Positions 17,015 through 25,527 are shown, numbered from the stretch's first letter. The stretch: DNA of 64,000 nt from Flavobacteriaceae bacterium (GCA_012522185.1 JAAYKY010000001.1:93288-157287), one strand, 5' to 3'. Translations and numbers: made by a program. The notes: generated by a model from the letters alone, not told the origin.

Positions 17015-17962
17015 TTATTTAGGTAAACTGATGAGTGGCGATGTCACATTATCATATTGATCGAAATAAATTTTTCCACGAAGAACGCTTTGAATTGTTT
17101 TGGAGAAATTCTCTTCAAACGATCTTCTGAGATTGGATTGGTGATATACCAAACTTACCTGTCGAGAAGGTGCGGGATCTTCAAAATGACGAATGTTTTT
17201 CTGGGATTCTTTCGGTAAATCTTCCGCATGAAGGCTCGGCAAAAGCGTCATTCCATAGCCTTCATTGGCTAGTTTAACCAAAGTATCAAGACTTCCGCTG
17301 TCAAGTTTAACAGGTTGTTTCTTCAATTTGGCAGCTTCGCAAAGATTCAGAACATTGTTTCGGAAACAATGACCTTCTTTCAGCAACAAAAGATCTTCCA
17401 CATCCAGGTCGGAAGTCTGAATCATTTTTTTGGAATGGTAAATATGCGAATCCGGAACATAGGCCACCAAAGGTTCATAATACAGCGTTTTTTCCACAAT
17501 TTGATCTTCATGAAGTGGCGTTACCACTATCCCGAAATCCAAAATGCCTTCGCGTAGGCCCGCAATAATTTCTTCGGTCTGTAGTTCTCTGATGATGAGG
17601 TTTGATTTGGGATGTGCTCTCTGAAATGTTTTGTAAAACATAGGCACAAGCGTTGGCAAAACCGTTGGGATAACCCCAATACGGAAATCGCCTTCTATCT
17701 GGCCCTTTTCTTCAAAAACCAATTGTGCCATTTTGTTGGATTCTTTCAGAATAATTTTGGCTTGTTCTACCACTTTTTCACCAATGGTTGTAAGTTTAAT
17801 CGGATGAGAACTCCTGTCAAAAATTTCAATCCCCAGTTCCTTTTCCAATTTTTGAATCTGCATACTCAAAGTAGGTTGCGTGACAAAAGACTTATCAGCC
17901 GCGAGCGTGAAGTTCTTGTATTCTGCAACCGCTAAAACATATTCCAACTGTACCAGTGTCAT
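17015..17962 (-). CDS. oxyR: OxyR, hydrogen-peroxide-sensing LysR regulator
   Basis: A 315-residue LysR-type activator. The N-terminal winged helix (VAEYKNFTLAADKSFVTQPT, then SMQIQKLEKELG) binds DNA; the rest is the effector domain. The redox pair is present as GHCFRNNVLNLC, with Cys199 and Cys208, the same numbers and spacing as in E. coli OxyR, so peroxide should form a disulfide and activate target genes. It is divergent from dps, 157 bases away, a typical OxyR target. A perfect palindrome AGTTATAACT (18032-18041) lies in the gap and could be part of the operator. Confidence 0.95.
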   Translation of the reverse strand: MTLVQLEYVLAVAEYKNFTLAADKSFVTQPTLSMQIQKLEKELGIEIFDRSSHPIKLTTIGEKVVEQAKIILKESNKMAQLVFEEKGQIEGDFRIGVIPTVLPTLVPMFYKTFQRAHPKSNLIIRELQTEEIIAGLREGILDFGIVVTPLHEDQIVEKTLYYEPLVAYVPDSHIYHSKKMIQTSDLDVEDLLLLKEGHCFRNNVLNLCEAAKLKKQPVKLDSGSLDTLVKLANEGYGMTLLPSLHAEDLPKESQKNIRHFEDPAPSRQVSLVYHQSNLRRSFEENFSKTIQSVLRGKIYFDQYDNVTSPLISLPK

Positions 17963-18031
17963 ATATAAATATTTTCAATAAAGGTATTAATTTAATCGAA
18001 TTTGTCTATGAATGATGGTATGATTTTAGTT

Positions 18032-18041
18032 AGTTATAACT
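18032..18041. promoter_or_regulatory. Palindrome in the oxyR-dps intergenic region, possible OxyR site
   Basis: AGTTATAACT is a perfect 10-bp palindrome midway between the two divergent starts. The position suits an operator; the sequence alone does not prove OxyR binding. Confidence 0.35.
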
Positions 18042-18119
18042 GAGGTTTGACATTGTTCAGGTCATCTAAATTCCTTATATTTAGAATATTAATTTAGTAA
18101 CTTAAAAAAAACATATAAT

Positions 18120-18596
18120 ATGAAATTATCTACCATTGGATTGGAGAAATCCACAACAAAAGAACTATCGGAAGATCTGAATATACTTCTTGCCGATTTA
18201 CAGATTTATTATCAGAATTTACGTGGTGTTCATTGGAACATCAAAGGCGAGCAATTTTTCCAATTGCACCCGAAATTTGAAGAATTATACTTGGACGCCC
18301 AAGAAAAAGTGGATTTGGTTGCCGAGCGAATCTTGACTTTGGGTGCAACGCCCTTGCATACCTTTGAAGATTATGTAGAGCAGTCCACTGTAAAAGTTGG
18401 GAAAAATATTTCCGATGCCGAAAAATCGGTTCAACTGATTTTGGACTCCATTCAGGAACTCCTAAAAATCGAACGCCGAATTTTAGACCGTTCTGCTGAA
18501 CTGGATGACGAAGGAACAAACTCCATGATGAGTGATTTCATTTCGTTTCAGGAAAAAACAGCTTGGATGCTAAAAGCTTTCTTAGGAGGGAAATAA
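18120..18596 (+). CDS. dps: Dps, DNA-binding ferritin-like protein
   Basis: A 158-residue ferritin-like protein that forms a dodecamer, oxidises Fe(II) with peroxide and stores iron, protecting DNA. The inter-subunit ferroxidase ligands are all present with the canonical spacing: His38 (in RGVHWN), His50, Asp65 and Glu69. The C-terminal helix ends WMLKAFLGGK. The N-terminus is short and only modestly basic, so DNA binding is uncertain. The divergent oxyR neighbour points to peroxide induction. A perfect terminator follows at once. Confidence 0.95.
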   Translation: MKLSTIGLEKSTTKELSEDLNILLADLQIYYQNLRGVHWNIKGEQFFQLHPKFEELYLDAQEKVDLVAERILTLGATPLHTFEDYVEQSTVKVGKNISDAEKSVQLILDSIQELLKIERRILDRSAELDDEGTNSMMSDFISFQEKTAWMLKAFLGGK

Positions 18597-18617
18597 AAGA
18601 AATTAGACTTTATATTT

Positions 18618-18648
18618 ACGTCCGAATCAATAGGTTCGGACGTTTTTT
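18618..18648 (+). terminator. Terminator of dps
   Basis: ACGTCCGAA (18618-18626) pairs perfectly with TTCGGACGT (18635-18643), then T6. The T run reaches the stop codon of the convergent peptidase gene. Confidence 0.9.
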
Positions 18649-19381
18649 ATGGCAACAAATCGGGGTTGATGTCCAAAATATTTTCCCGTTTGTATCGCTC
18701 AATGAATTCATCCGTGAAATGCTCACTTCCCATTAATTTGTTGGTTTGAAGAAGTTTTTTTATGTCCAATTCCTTGTACTCCTTTAGCATTCTGATGGAA
18801 ATTGGTTTATAGGAAAAATGCCAAGGCTCGTAAGCAAATCCTTTTCGACCGGGTGTGTTGGTGTAAACCAGATGAAACCCAAATTTTTCTGAATTCTCAT
18901 CCAACCAGATTTTAAATTTCCGCATACGACCGCCTTCATTGAAATGAACTTCACTCAAAGGGTTGGATGGAATGCCTCGGGTCGAATCGATGATGTCGAG
19001 ATCCGTTCCCCAATGATGTCGCGAAGTGCCCGGAATGGTGCTGTATTGGATAATCTTCTCAATTGTTTTTTGATGCGAGAAACCTTGACTGCGGAAGCTT
19101 TTGTACTTACGCTCCCAAATCCCGTTTTGGTGCGTATAACTTCGATAACTTGAAATGACGTGCATATTGAAACCTTTTTCCTTGGCGGCTTTTCGTATCA
19201 AATTAAATTGGAGTCGTGCTTCTTCACGCAATTTAAAACCTTCTCCATAAAGCGCAGGTTTTCCTTTTCCGATTAATTCTTCTTCGGGAAATTCATTCAT
19301 TAATTCAAAATGAAACTTTGGATTGAGGATAAGCAATCCGCCCATCAAAGTTGTTTTTTTGATAAAATCACGTCTGTGCAT
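18647..19381 (-). CDS. VanY/DacB-like D-alanyl-D-alanine carboxypeptidase, Tat-exported
   Basis: A 244-residue zinc peptidase of the M15B family, expected to trim D-Ala from peptidoglycan stem peptides in the periplasm. The N-terminus MHRRDFIKKTTLMGGLLIL is a twin-arginine signal, unusual for this family and suggesting export of a folded, metal-loaded enzyme. Active-site motifs are SSYRSYTHQNGI, GTSRHHWGTDLDI (His and Asp zinc ligands) and YEPWHFSY (catalytic Glu and His ligand). It is convergent with dps. The next gene on the same strand (pepT) ends about 160 bases upstream, with a palindromic repeat between. Confidence 0.88.
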   Translation of the reverse strand: MHRRDFIKKTTLMGGLLILNPKFHFELMNEFPEEELIGKGKPALYGEGFKLREEARLQFNLIRKAAKEKGFNMHVISSYRSYTHQNGIWERKYKSFRSQGFSHQKTIEKIIQYSTIPGTSRHHWGTDLDIIDSTRGIPSNPLSEVHFNEGGRMRKFKIWLDENSEKFGFHLVYTNTPGRKGFAYEPWHFSYKPISIRMLKEYKELDIKKLLQTNKLMGSEHFTDEFIERYKRENILDINPDLLP

Positions 19382-19435
19382 TTGTCAAGTTAAATTAGAA
19401 AAATCAAATCAGTATAAGCTATAAAGATAAGATAA

Positions 19436-19483
19436 AACCTTGTCAAGATTGCTATTCAGCGTAAAAATCACCTTGACAAGGTT
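19436..19483. repeat. Dispersed AACCTTGTCAAG palindrome, copy 1
   Basis: AACCTTGTCAAG (19436-19447) and CTTGACAAGGTT (19472-19483) are perfect 12-bp inverted arms around a 24-base loop, between pepT and the VanY-type gene. A second copy with the same arms but a shorter loop is at 55234-55262. It may also act as a pepT terminator, though no clear T run follows. Confidence 0.65.
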
Positions 19484-19540
19484 GATTGATTAAATTAAAA
19501 CAGATGATTTCGGGAGCCTCAATCAGCTGCTAAATAATTT

Positions 19541-20782
19541 TTATTTCTCTGCAACGAGTTCACCGATTCTCACAATGACTTCCACCGCTTTTTCCATCGA
19601 CTCCAAAGGAACGTATTCATAAGGTCCGTGGAAATTATGTCCGCCCGCAAAAATATTCGGACAAGGAAGTCCCATAAAACTCAGTCTTGAACCATCAGTT
19701 CCACCACGAATGGGTTTGATGTTCGGTTCGATTCCTACATCTTTCAACGCTTGTTCTGCGATTTCCACCGATTGGAATTTTTCCTTCACCTTTTCGACCA
19801 TATTATAATATTGGTCATTCATATCCAGGATGATGTTGTCTTCGCCATATTCCGCACGCATTTCCGCTACAATTTGTTCCACGAGTTTTTTTCGGGCTTC
19901 AAATTGGGTCATATCGTGGTCACGGATGATGTATTTGATGGTCGCTTCCGAAACATTTCCTTCGAAATCATTCAAATGGAAAAATCCTTCACGACCGTCG
20001 GTCAATTCCGGTACTTCGTCGGAAGGTAACTGATCAGCAAATTCTCTGGCAAGCGTGATGGCATTTACCATTTGGTTTTTGGCATAACCGGGATGCACGC
20101 TTTTTCCTTTGAAAGTCAGATGCGCATAAGCTGCATTGAAATTTTCATATTCCAATTCCCCGATTTCGCTTCCGTCCATTGTATAAGCCCATTCCGCACC
20201 GAATTTTTCCACATCAAAGAAATCCGCTCCGCGTCCGACTTCTTCGTCTGGCGTGAAACCAACGGCAATTCTTCCGTGTTTGATTTCGGGATTTGCGATC
20301 AGGTATTCCATGGCGGTAACGATTTCAGCAACGCCGGCTTTGTCGTCCGCACCTAATAAAGTTGTTCCGTCGGTTGTGATGATGGTTTGACCTTTGTATT
20401 GTTTCAGTTCTGGGAATTCCTCCGGATTCAGGTTCATTTTTAATTCTGCATTCAAAACGATATTTCCGCCGTCATAATTTTCAATGATTTGCGGTTTTAC
20501 ATTTTCACCCGAATAATCCGGTGAAGTATCAAAATGCGAAACAAATCCTATCGTGGGAACTTCTTTGTCAATATTGGAAGGCAGATAGCCCATTACGTAT
20601 GCATTGTCGTCGATGGAAACATCTTCCAATCCGATGGATTTTAATTCTTCGAATAAATATTTTGCGATGTCCCATTGCCTTTCCGAACTTGGAAACTCAT
20701 CCACAAAAGGAATACTTTCCGAATAAAAACTTACATATTTCAAAAAGCGGTTTTTGAGTTTTTCACTCCATATTTTGTCCAT
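19541..20782 (-). CDS. pepT: Peptidase T (tripeptide aminopeptidase)
   Basis: A 413-residue M20B metallopeptidase that removes the N-terminal residue from tripeptides in the cytoplasm. The binuclear zinc site residues lie in GFVSHFDTSP (His, Asp), LLGADDKAG (bridging Asp) and TPDEEVGRG (catalytic Glu plus ligand); a C-terminal block RGGTDGSRLSFMGLPCPNIF with GGHNFHGPYEY supplies the last His. The ATG at 20782 is chosen over a TTG nine bases upstream. Length is as in the family. It is divergent from the HMG-CoA lyase-like gene with 65 bases between starts. Confidence 0.95.
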   Translation of the reverse strand: MDKIWSEKLKNRFLKYVSFYSESIPFVDEFPSSERQWDIAKYLFEELKSIGLEDVSIDDNAYVMGYLPSNIDKEVPTIGFVSHFDTSPDYSGENVKPQIIENYDGGNIVLNAELKMNLNPEEFPELKQYKGQTIITTDGTTLLGADDKAGVAEIVTAMEYLIANPEIKHGRIAVGFTPDEEVGRGADFFDVEKFGAEWAYTMDGSEIGELEYENFNAAYAHLTFKGKSVHPGYAKNQMVNAITLAREFADQLPSDEVPELTDGREGFFHLNDFEGNVSEATIKYIIRDHDMTQFEARKKLVEQIVAEMRAEYGEDNIILDMNDQYYNMVEKVKEKFQSVEIAEQALKDVGIEPNIKPIRGGTDGSRLSFMGLPCPNIFAGGHNFHGPYEYVPLESMEKAVEVIVRIGELVAEK

Positions 20783-20847
20783 ATACTTCAAATTTTTTGG
20801 TAAAAGTAGGAAATTCTATATCTTTCAGCCCGCAAATAACAAACAAA

Positions 20848-21705
20848 ATGAGCGAAAGGATAAAGATTGTGGATTGTCCGCGTGATGCCATGCAGGGAAT
20901 TCACAATTTCATCAAAACAGAAGATAAAATTGATCATCTGACTCTGCTTTTGAAAGTAGGTTTTGATACAATCGACTGCGGAAGTTTTGTTTCGCCCAAA
21001 ATCATTCCCCAAATGGCCGATACGGCCGAAGTTCTGAAAGCAGTTAAGGACATAAAACACCATTCAAAACTTTCGGTTATCATCGCAAGCGAAGGCGGAG
21101 CCGAACGTGCAATGGAGCATGAAAATGTGGATTATCTCGGTTTTCCTTTCTCGATTTCGGAACAATTTCAAAAAGACAATACCCATAAATCAAGGGAAGA
21201 AGCTTTTCAAAGTATCCTAAATATTTCGAAGCGAATTGAAGGAAGCAATAAAGAAATTCTGCTTTATTTTTCCATGGCTTTTGGAAATCCGTATAAGGAA
21301 GAATGGAATGTGGAAATGGTGAATGAGTGGGCAGAAAGATTTGCCGAAATCGGAATTCGAAGAATTAATTTGTCGGATACAACTTCTGTGGCAGCTACAA
21401 AAGATGTCCAAGAATTATTTAGTAAACTGATAAAAAAATACCCTGAAATTGAATTTGGTGCGCATTTCCATTCGGAATATTCAGATTGGCACGCCAAAGT
21501 GGATGCTGCTTATCAAAACGGTTGCAGAAGATTTGACGGAGCTATCAAAGGATTTGGGGGTTGCCCGATGGCCAAAAGTGATTTGGTCGGAAATACACCT
21601 ACCGAAAAATTGATTACCTATGCCGAAAGTGTAGGAGCGGAGCACGGTTTGAATTTATTTGCATTTGAGTCGGCTTATAATTCAGCGATACGCGTAATGG
21701 GTTAA
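20848..21705 (+). CDS. Hydroxymethylglutaryl-CoA lyase-like enzyme
   Basis: A 285-residue TIM-barrel protein of the HMGL-like family, which cleaves HMG-CoA to acetyl-CoA and acetoacetate in leucine breakdown. Visible are KIVDCPRDAMQG at the N-terminus (the Arg-Asp metal and acid site), HFHSEYSDWHAKV, and the catalytic-loop block IKGFGGCPMAK with its Cys, matching the lyase signature GLGGCPYA. The ATG at 20848 gives a family-like start; upstream codons are weak. It is slightly shorter than typical lyases. Seven bases separate it from the next gene, so it may head an operon with two folding factors, an odd functional mix. Confidence 0.82.
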   Translation: MSERIKIVDCPRDAMQGIHNFIKTEDKIDHLTLLLKVGFDTIDCGSFVSPKIIPQMADTAEVLKAVKDIKHHSKLSVIIASEGGAERAMEHENVDYLGFPFSISEQFQKDNTHKSREEAFQSILNISKRIEGSNKEILLYFSMAFGNPYKEEWNVEMVNEWAERFAEIGIRRINLSDTTSVAATKDVQELFSKLIKKYPEIEFGAHFHSEYSDWHAKVDAAYQNGCRRFDGAIKGFGGCPMAKSDLVGNTPTEKLITYAESVGAEHGLNLFAFESAYNSAIRVMG

Positions 21706-21712
21706 AGAGATA

Positions 21713-22618
21713 ATGAAAAGAGAAATTTTGCGTTCTAAACGAATGAAAGGAGTCAATAATTTAGTATTCGGAATCATCATTTTGTCAGGTTTTGCAGCTT
21801 GTAAAGGGAAAATTGATTTTTCCAAAAAGAAGGCCGATGACGAAAAGGTTATTGTCCAATACGGCGAACATTTCCTTACCGATAGAGACATTCTTTTGGT
21901 TTTGCCCAGTGAATACACAGCGGAAGACAGCGCGAAATTGGTGAAAGCTTATGTGGAAGAATGGGTGAAAAAGAAAGCTATTGTGGACAAAGCCGAAGCC
22001 AATATTGACGAACTTACCTTAAAGGAAATCGACAATAAAATGGTGGAATATCGGCAGGATTTGCTCATCAATGCTTATAATAATTACCTGATTGAAAAAA
22101 ATATCAAAGATTCTGTTTCTGAAAAGGAAATTCAGGATTATTTTGAAAAACACAAAGAAAGTTTTCCCTTGAGCAAAGATATTGTACGTTATCGGGCTGT
22201 AATTGTGGAGAAAAAAGATGAAGCGAGAGCCGAGAAATTGTTCAATTCGGGGCGTGATGAAGATTTTGATGAATTGATGAAATTGGTATTGGTTGCGGGA
22301 ACTCCCTACCAAGACAATGACACCATTTGGCATTCAACAGAGGTTTTGGCAGCTCAATACCCTCAATTGAACCAAGGAAATAATTTGAATCAATTGTTGA
22401 ATCGTCGTCGAATAAAGATGTCGGATGATTTGCACGTGACGCTGATTCGTGTTCTAAGTTTCAAGCCCAAAGGTTCCGAAGCACCTTATGAATTTGTTAA
22501 ACCTACCATAAAAAATCTTTTGCTAAACAAAAGAAAGTTAAATTTGCTCGGTGATTTACAAAATCAATTGTACAAAGAAGCCATAAATAAAAATCAAATT
22601 AAAATAAATGAAAATTAA
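21713..22618 (+). CDS. SurA/PpiC-type periplasmic folding lipoprotein lacking a clear parvulin domain
   Basis: A 301-residue probable lipoprotein: hydrophobic FGIIILSGFAAC gives a lipobox Cys near residue 26 (an alternative ATG at 21743 makes a cleaner signal). The helical region LVKAYVEEWVKKKAIVDKA and KEIQDYFEKHKESFP resembles the chaperone N-domain of SurA/PpiC proteins, but I see no clear parvulin domain. It probably binds unfolded outer-membrane proteins or assists the next gene's product. It overlaps the following SurA-like gene by 11 bases and is translationally coupled to it. Confidence 0.75.
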   Translation: MKREILRSKRMKGVNNLVFGIIILSGFAACKGKIDFSKKKADDEKVIVQYGEHFLTDRDILLVLPSEYTAEDSAKLVKAYVEEWVKKKAIVDKAEANIDELTLKEIDNKMVEYRQDLLINAYNNYLIEKNIKDSVSEKEIQDYFEKHKESFPLSKDIVRYRAVIVEKKDEARAEKLFNSGRDEDFDELMKLVLVAGTPYQDNDTIWHSTEVLAAQYPQLNQGNNLNQLLNRRRIKMSDDLHVTLIRVLSFKPKGSEAPYEFVKPTIKNLLLNKRKLNLLGDLQNQLYKEAINKNQIKINEN

Positions 22619-23969
22619 TATCTATTTACTCTTGCTGATTTTCAGCGTTTCATCAATAGGTGTAAACGCTCAGCCTAAGCAGGATAATCCATTGAATCAA
22701 TTGAAACTGGATGGAGTAGCAGCAGTAGTCGGAGATGAAATCATTCTGGATTCCGATATTGAACGAGATTATGTTCAGGCCAAAATGCAAGGGTATCAAG
22801 TAGAGAACGAATGTGATTTCTTGGAAAACATCCTCATCGATAAATTATTATTGACCAAAGCAAAAGAAGATACTTTGGTGATTGTAACCAATGATTTAGT
22901 GGAAAGACAGGTCGATAATACGATTCAAAGATTCTTGACGCAAGGAAGTGAAAGGGAAATTCTGGATTATTTTGGGTACAATACCATGCCAGAATTCCGT
23001 CAGGAGCTTCGCGGAATTATGCGTGATCAGGCTTATGCACAAAGAAAACAGGAGCTCATAACCCAAGGTCTGGATGCGACTCCAGAAGAAGTACGCTTGT
23101 TTTATGAGAAATTCAAAGATGAGCTTCCAGATATCCCGGAAGAAGTAGAACTCAGCCATATTGTTTTGGCACCTGAAATTTTTCCCGAAAACGAACAAAA
23201 AGTGATCGATGAATTGATGATGCACAAAAGCGATGTGGAACAAGGTTCAAGTTTTGCGACCAAAGCAATTCTCTATTCTCAGGATCCCGGATCTTCTGGC
23301 AACGGCGGATTAATCCAAAATGTAAAAAGAGGGCAGATGGTACCGGAATTTGATGCCGTGGTTTTTAACCTTCAAGAAGGCGAAATTTCCGAGCCATTTA
23401 AAACGGATTTTGGTTACCACATAGCATTATTGGAAAAAAGAAGAGGACAAGAATTGGACGTTCGACATATTTTAATTCAATTAAAGCCCACGGCCGAGGA
23501 ACTCGCCCTGACCCGTCAAAAAGCAGACTCTATCATCTTGCAAATTGAAACCGGAGAATTAACTTTTAAAGAAGCTGCTTTTCGTTATTCAATCGATAAA
23601 TACACCAAATTTAACGCTGGAAAATTAATGGATCAGAATACGGGTGAAGACAAAATGGATCGATCCAAATTACCTACCAAAACTTTGATGTCGATTGCAG
23701 GATTGAGTGATGGAGATATTTCAGAACCTTTTGAGGATGAATTCGATCGAAAGGCTGTTATGCGGATCATCAAATTGGAAAGGACTATTCCCGAACATAA
23801 AATCAATTTAGAGACCGATTATGCACGGCTGAAAAATTTAACTATCAGTACAAAACGACAAGAAACGGTGATGAATTGGGTGGCTGAACAAATTGATGAT
23901 ACATTTTTTAGTATCGATAGCGATTATGAACATTGCGACTTTCGTTTGAACTGGAGAAAAGCTGATTAA
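22608..23969 (+). CDS. surA: SurA-like peptidyl-prolyl isomerase/chaperone
   Basis: A 453-residue exported protein with a signal peptide (YLLLLIFSVSSIGVNA, then QPKQD). An N-terminal chaperone domain (VAAVVGDEIILDSDIE is typical of SurA) is followed by two parvulin modules: about 185-280 (EVELSHIVLAP, GGLIQNVKRGQMVPEFD, FKTDFGYHI) and about 285-395 (ELDVRHILIQLKP, GDISEPFEDEFDRKAV). It should assist folding of outer-membrane barrels in the periplasm, fitting the many barrel genes in this window. Overlap with the preceding gene indicates a shared transcript, ended by the hairpin at 23991-24018. Confidence 0.9.
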   Translation: MKINIYLLLLIFSVSSIGVNAQPKQDNPLNQLKLDGVAAVVGDEIILDSDIERDYVQAKMQGYQVENECDFLENILIDKLLLTKAKEDTLVIVTNDLVERQVDNTIQRFLTQGSEREILDYFGYNTMPEFRQELRGIMRDQAYAQRKQELITQGLDATPEEVRLFYEKFKDELPDIPEEVELSHIVLAPEIFPENEQKVIDELMMHKSDVEQGSSFATKAILYSQDPGSSGNGGLIQNVKRGQMVPEFDAVVFNLQEGEISEPFKTDFGYHIALLEKRRGQELDVRHILIQLKPTAEELALTRQKADSIILQIETGELTFKEAAFRYSIDKYTKFNAGKLMDQNTGEDKMDRSKLPTKTLMSIAGLSDGDISEPFEDEFDRKAVMRIIKLERTIPEHKINLETDYARLKNLTISTKRQETVMNWVAEQIDDTFFSIDSDYEHCDFRLNWRKAD

Positions 23970-23990
23970 AAAGACAATACCTTATTTTGA

Positions 23991-24022
23991 AATGCATTTG
24001 CCTTGGCAAATGCATTTTTTTT
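23991..24022 (+). terminator. Terminator of the surA unit
   Basis: AATGCATTTGCC (23991-24002) pairs with GGCAAATGCATT (24005-24016), followed by a long T run. Confidence 0.85.
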
Positions 24023-24110
24023 GCATAAGGAATTTAGATGAGAAATAAAACAGGAAAAACCCCTTTTTTTTATAGGATTTTTCCTTGCATTTCTTTCAAT
24101 TTAAAATTAT

Positions 24111-24118
24111 AATTTTGG
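24111..24118 (+). promoter_or_regulatory. -7 promoter box of a possible small RNA
   Basis: TAATTTTG fits TAnnTTTG; a CTTG box lies 22 bases upstream (24085-24088), slightly wide of the usual spacing. No protein start follows. Confidence 0.4.
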
Positions 24119-24122
24119 AAAG

Positions 24123-24259
24123 CAATAATAGCCTATTGCAAATGTGCTAATTTATTACAGTGTGTGTAAGATTTAAACTCAATTACCTCTATCTAGCCTA
24201 ACTAAAAAGACAACCTTAGTGCCTTCCGAATTTCTCTCTACTTTCGGAAGGTTTTTTTT
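24123..24259 (+). ncRNA. Candidate small non-coding RNA between surA and ftsY
   Basis: About 135 bases lie between a promoter-like TAATTTTG and a strong terminator. At its 5' end GCAATA (24122-24127) pairs with TATTGC (24134-24139); the middle is AT-rich and unstructured by eye. The 3' end is the perfect stem CCTTCCGAA (24222-24230) / TTCGGAAGG (24243-24251) with T8. No open frame of useful length is present on this strand. The hairpin cannot serve surA, which has its own terminator 200 bases upstream, and points the wrong way for ftsY as sole terminator, though it could help end minus-strand reads. Class is unknown; 6S-like RNA is possible but not shown. Confidence 0.45.
24222..24259 (+). 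terminator. Terminator of the candidate small RNA
   Basis: Nine-base perfect stem with an AT-rich 12-base loop and a run of eight T. Confidence 0.85.
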
Positions 24260-24313
24260 ATCTTAAAACGAAAACTGATTTGAAAATTAGTTTTGAAACA
24301 ATTTCTTAGGGAA

Positions 24314-25270
24314 TTATTTTTTAAAGAAACTATCCACGAATTCAAACTTATCAAAAGCTTGTAAGTCATTCATGCCCTCCCCGACACCAATGTATTTGAC
24401 CGGTATTTGAAATTGATCAGAAATACCTATGACAACACCTCCTTTTGCCGTCCCGTCTAGTTTGGTAACTGCCAATGAAGTAACTTCTGTGGCTTGTGTA
24501 AATTGTTTGGCTTGTTCAAATGCATTTTGCCCCGTTGAGCCATCGAGAACGAGTAGAACTTCATGAGGAGCATTGGGGTAAACTTTCTGCATCACTCTTT
24601 TAATTTTGGAGAGCTCATTCATCAAATTGATTTTATTGTGCAATCTACCCGCGGTGTCAATCAGCACCACATCGGCTCCCTGGGATTTGGCCGATTGGAG
24701 CGTGTCAAAAGCAACAGAGGCAGGGTCGGAGCCCATTTCTTGTTTGACGATTGGTACGCCGGCTCTTTCGGACCAAATGACAAGCTGATCGACTGCTGCA
24801 GCGCGGAAGGTGTCAGCTGCGCCTAAAACTACTTTTTTCCCTTGGAGTTTGAACTGATTGGCGAGCTTTCCAATCGTGGTGGTTTTACCCACGCCGTTTA
24901 CTCCAACTACCATGATTACGTAGGGTTCGTTTTGTTCGGGAATATCGTAACCTCTGGATTGGTCTGAGTTATTTTCAGAAAGCAATCCGGCTATTTCTTC
25001 GCGCAATATTTGATTGAGTTCGTTGGTGCCGACATATTTGTCGCGTGCTACTCTTTCTTCAATTCTTTTGATGATTTTGAGTGTGGTTTCCACGCCTACA
25101 TCGGAAGTGATCAGAACTTCTTCCAGATCGTCGAGAACTTCTTCATCGACTTTTGATTTTCCGGCAACGGATCGGCTTAATTTATCAAAAAATGACTGTT
25201 TGGACTTTTCCAATCCTTCGTCAAGTTTTTCCTTGCTTTCTTTTCCCAGAATTTTTTTGAACCAGCTCAC
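24314..25270 (-). CDS. ftsY: FtsY, signal recognition particle receptor GTPase
   Basis: A 318-residue SRP GTPase that receives ribosome-nascent chain complexes at the membrane, working with Ffh and the SRP RNA (here at 27809-27910) and the YidC/Sec insertion machinery. An N domain (about 1-110) precedes the G domain: GVNGVGKTTTIGKLA (G1), DTFRAAAVDQL (insertion box), DTAGRLHNK (G3) and TKLDGTAKGG (G4). The acidic A domain of E. coli FtsY is missing, as in many bacteria. It starts with GTG at 25270; TATCTTTG at 25291-25298 gives a leader of about 15 bases. Confidence 0.97.
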   Translation of the reverse strand: MSWFKKILGKESKEKLDEGLEKSKQSFFDKLSRSVAGKSKVDEEVLDDLEEVLITSDVGVETTLKIIKRIEERVARDKYVGTNELNQILREEIAGLLSENNSDQSRGYDIPEQNEPYVIMVVGVNGVGKTTTIGKLANQFKLQGKKVVLGAADTFRAAAVDQLVIWSERAGVPIVKQEMGSDPASVAFDTLQSAKSQGADVVLIDTAGRLHNKINLMNELSKIKRVMQKVYPNAPHEVLLVLDGSTGQNAFEQAKQFTQATEVTSLAVTKLDGTAKGGVVIGISDQFQIPVKYIGVGEGMNDLQAFDKFEFVDSFFKK

Positions 25271-25290
25271 TTTTCAAATAATTTAGACCG

Positions 25291-25298
25291 CAAAGATA
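25291..25298 (-). promoter_or_regulatory. -7 promoter box of ftsY
   Basis: Minus-strand TATCTTTG, located after the terminator of the ribosomal-protein unit, so ftsY has its own promoter. Confidence 0.55.
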
Positions 25299-25310
25299 CG
25301 GAATGTTAAA

Positions 25311-25339
25311 ATAAAAAAAGCCCACTATAGAGTGGACTT
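25311..25339 (-). terminator. Terminator of the rpmB-rpmG-DUF4295 unit
   Basis: Minus-strand stem AAGTCCACT / AGTGGGCTT (25331-25339 and 25318-25326, one G-U pair) with loop CTAT and a T7 run. Confidence 0.8.
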
Positions 25340-25377
25340 AAAACCTTTAAAATTTATTTTGCAAATACAGGGTAAAC

Positions 25378-25527
25378 TTATTTGAAAAACTCGTTTACGT
25401 TATCTGAATTTACTACTCTTTCGTCAAAATAGTAGGCACCAGTTTTTGGCGATTTTACCATTTTGATAACTTTCGTCATTTTTTTGGATGCACCTGTCTG
25501 TAAGGTTGCTACGGTCTTCTTTGCCAT
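25378..25527 (-). CDS. DUF4295 small basic protein, ribosome-linked
   Basis: A 49-residue protein starting MAKKTVATLQTGASKKMTKV and ending NVNEFFK. It is Lys-rich with no signal peptide. It matches the Bacteroidota DUF4295 family, always small and found next to L33 and L28 genes, so a ribosome-associated role is likely but undefined. It lies 10 bases after rpmG and before a terminator, thus third in the unit. It is easily missed because of its size. Confidence 0.85.
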   Translation of the reverse strand: MAKKTVATLQTGASKKMTKVIKMVKSPKTGAYYFDERVVNSDNVNEFFK

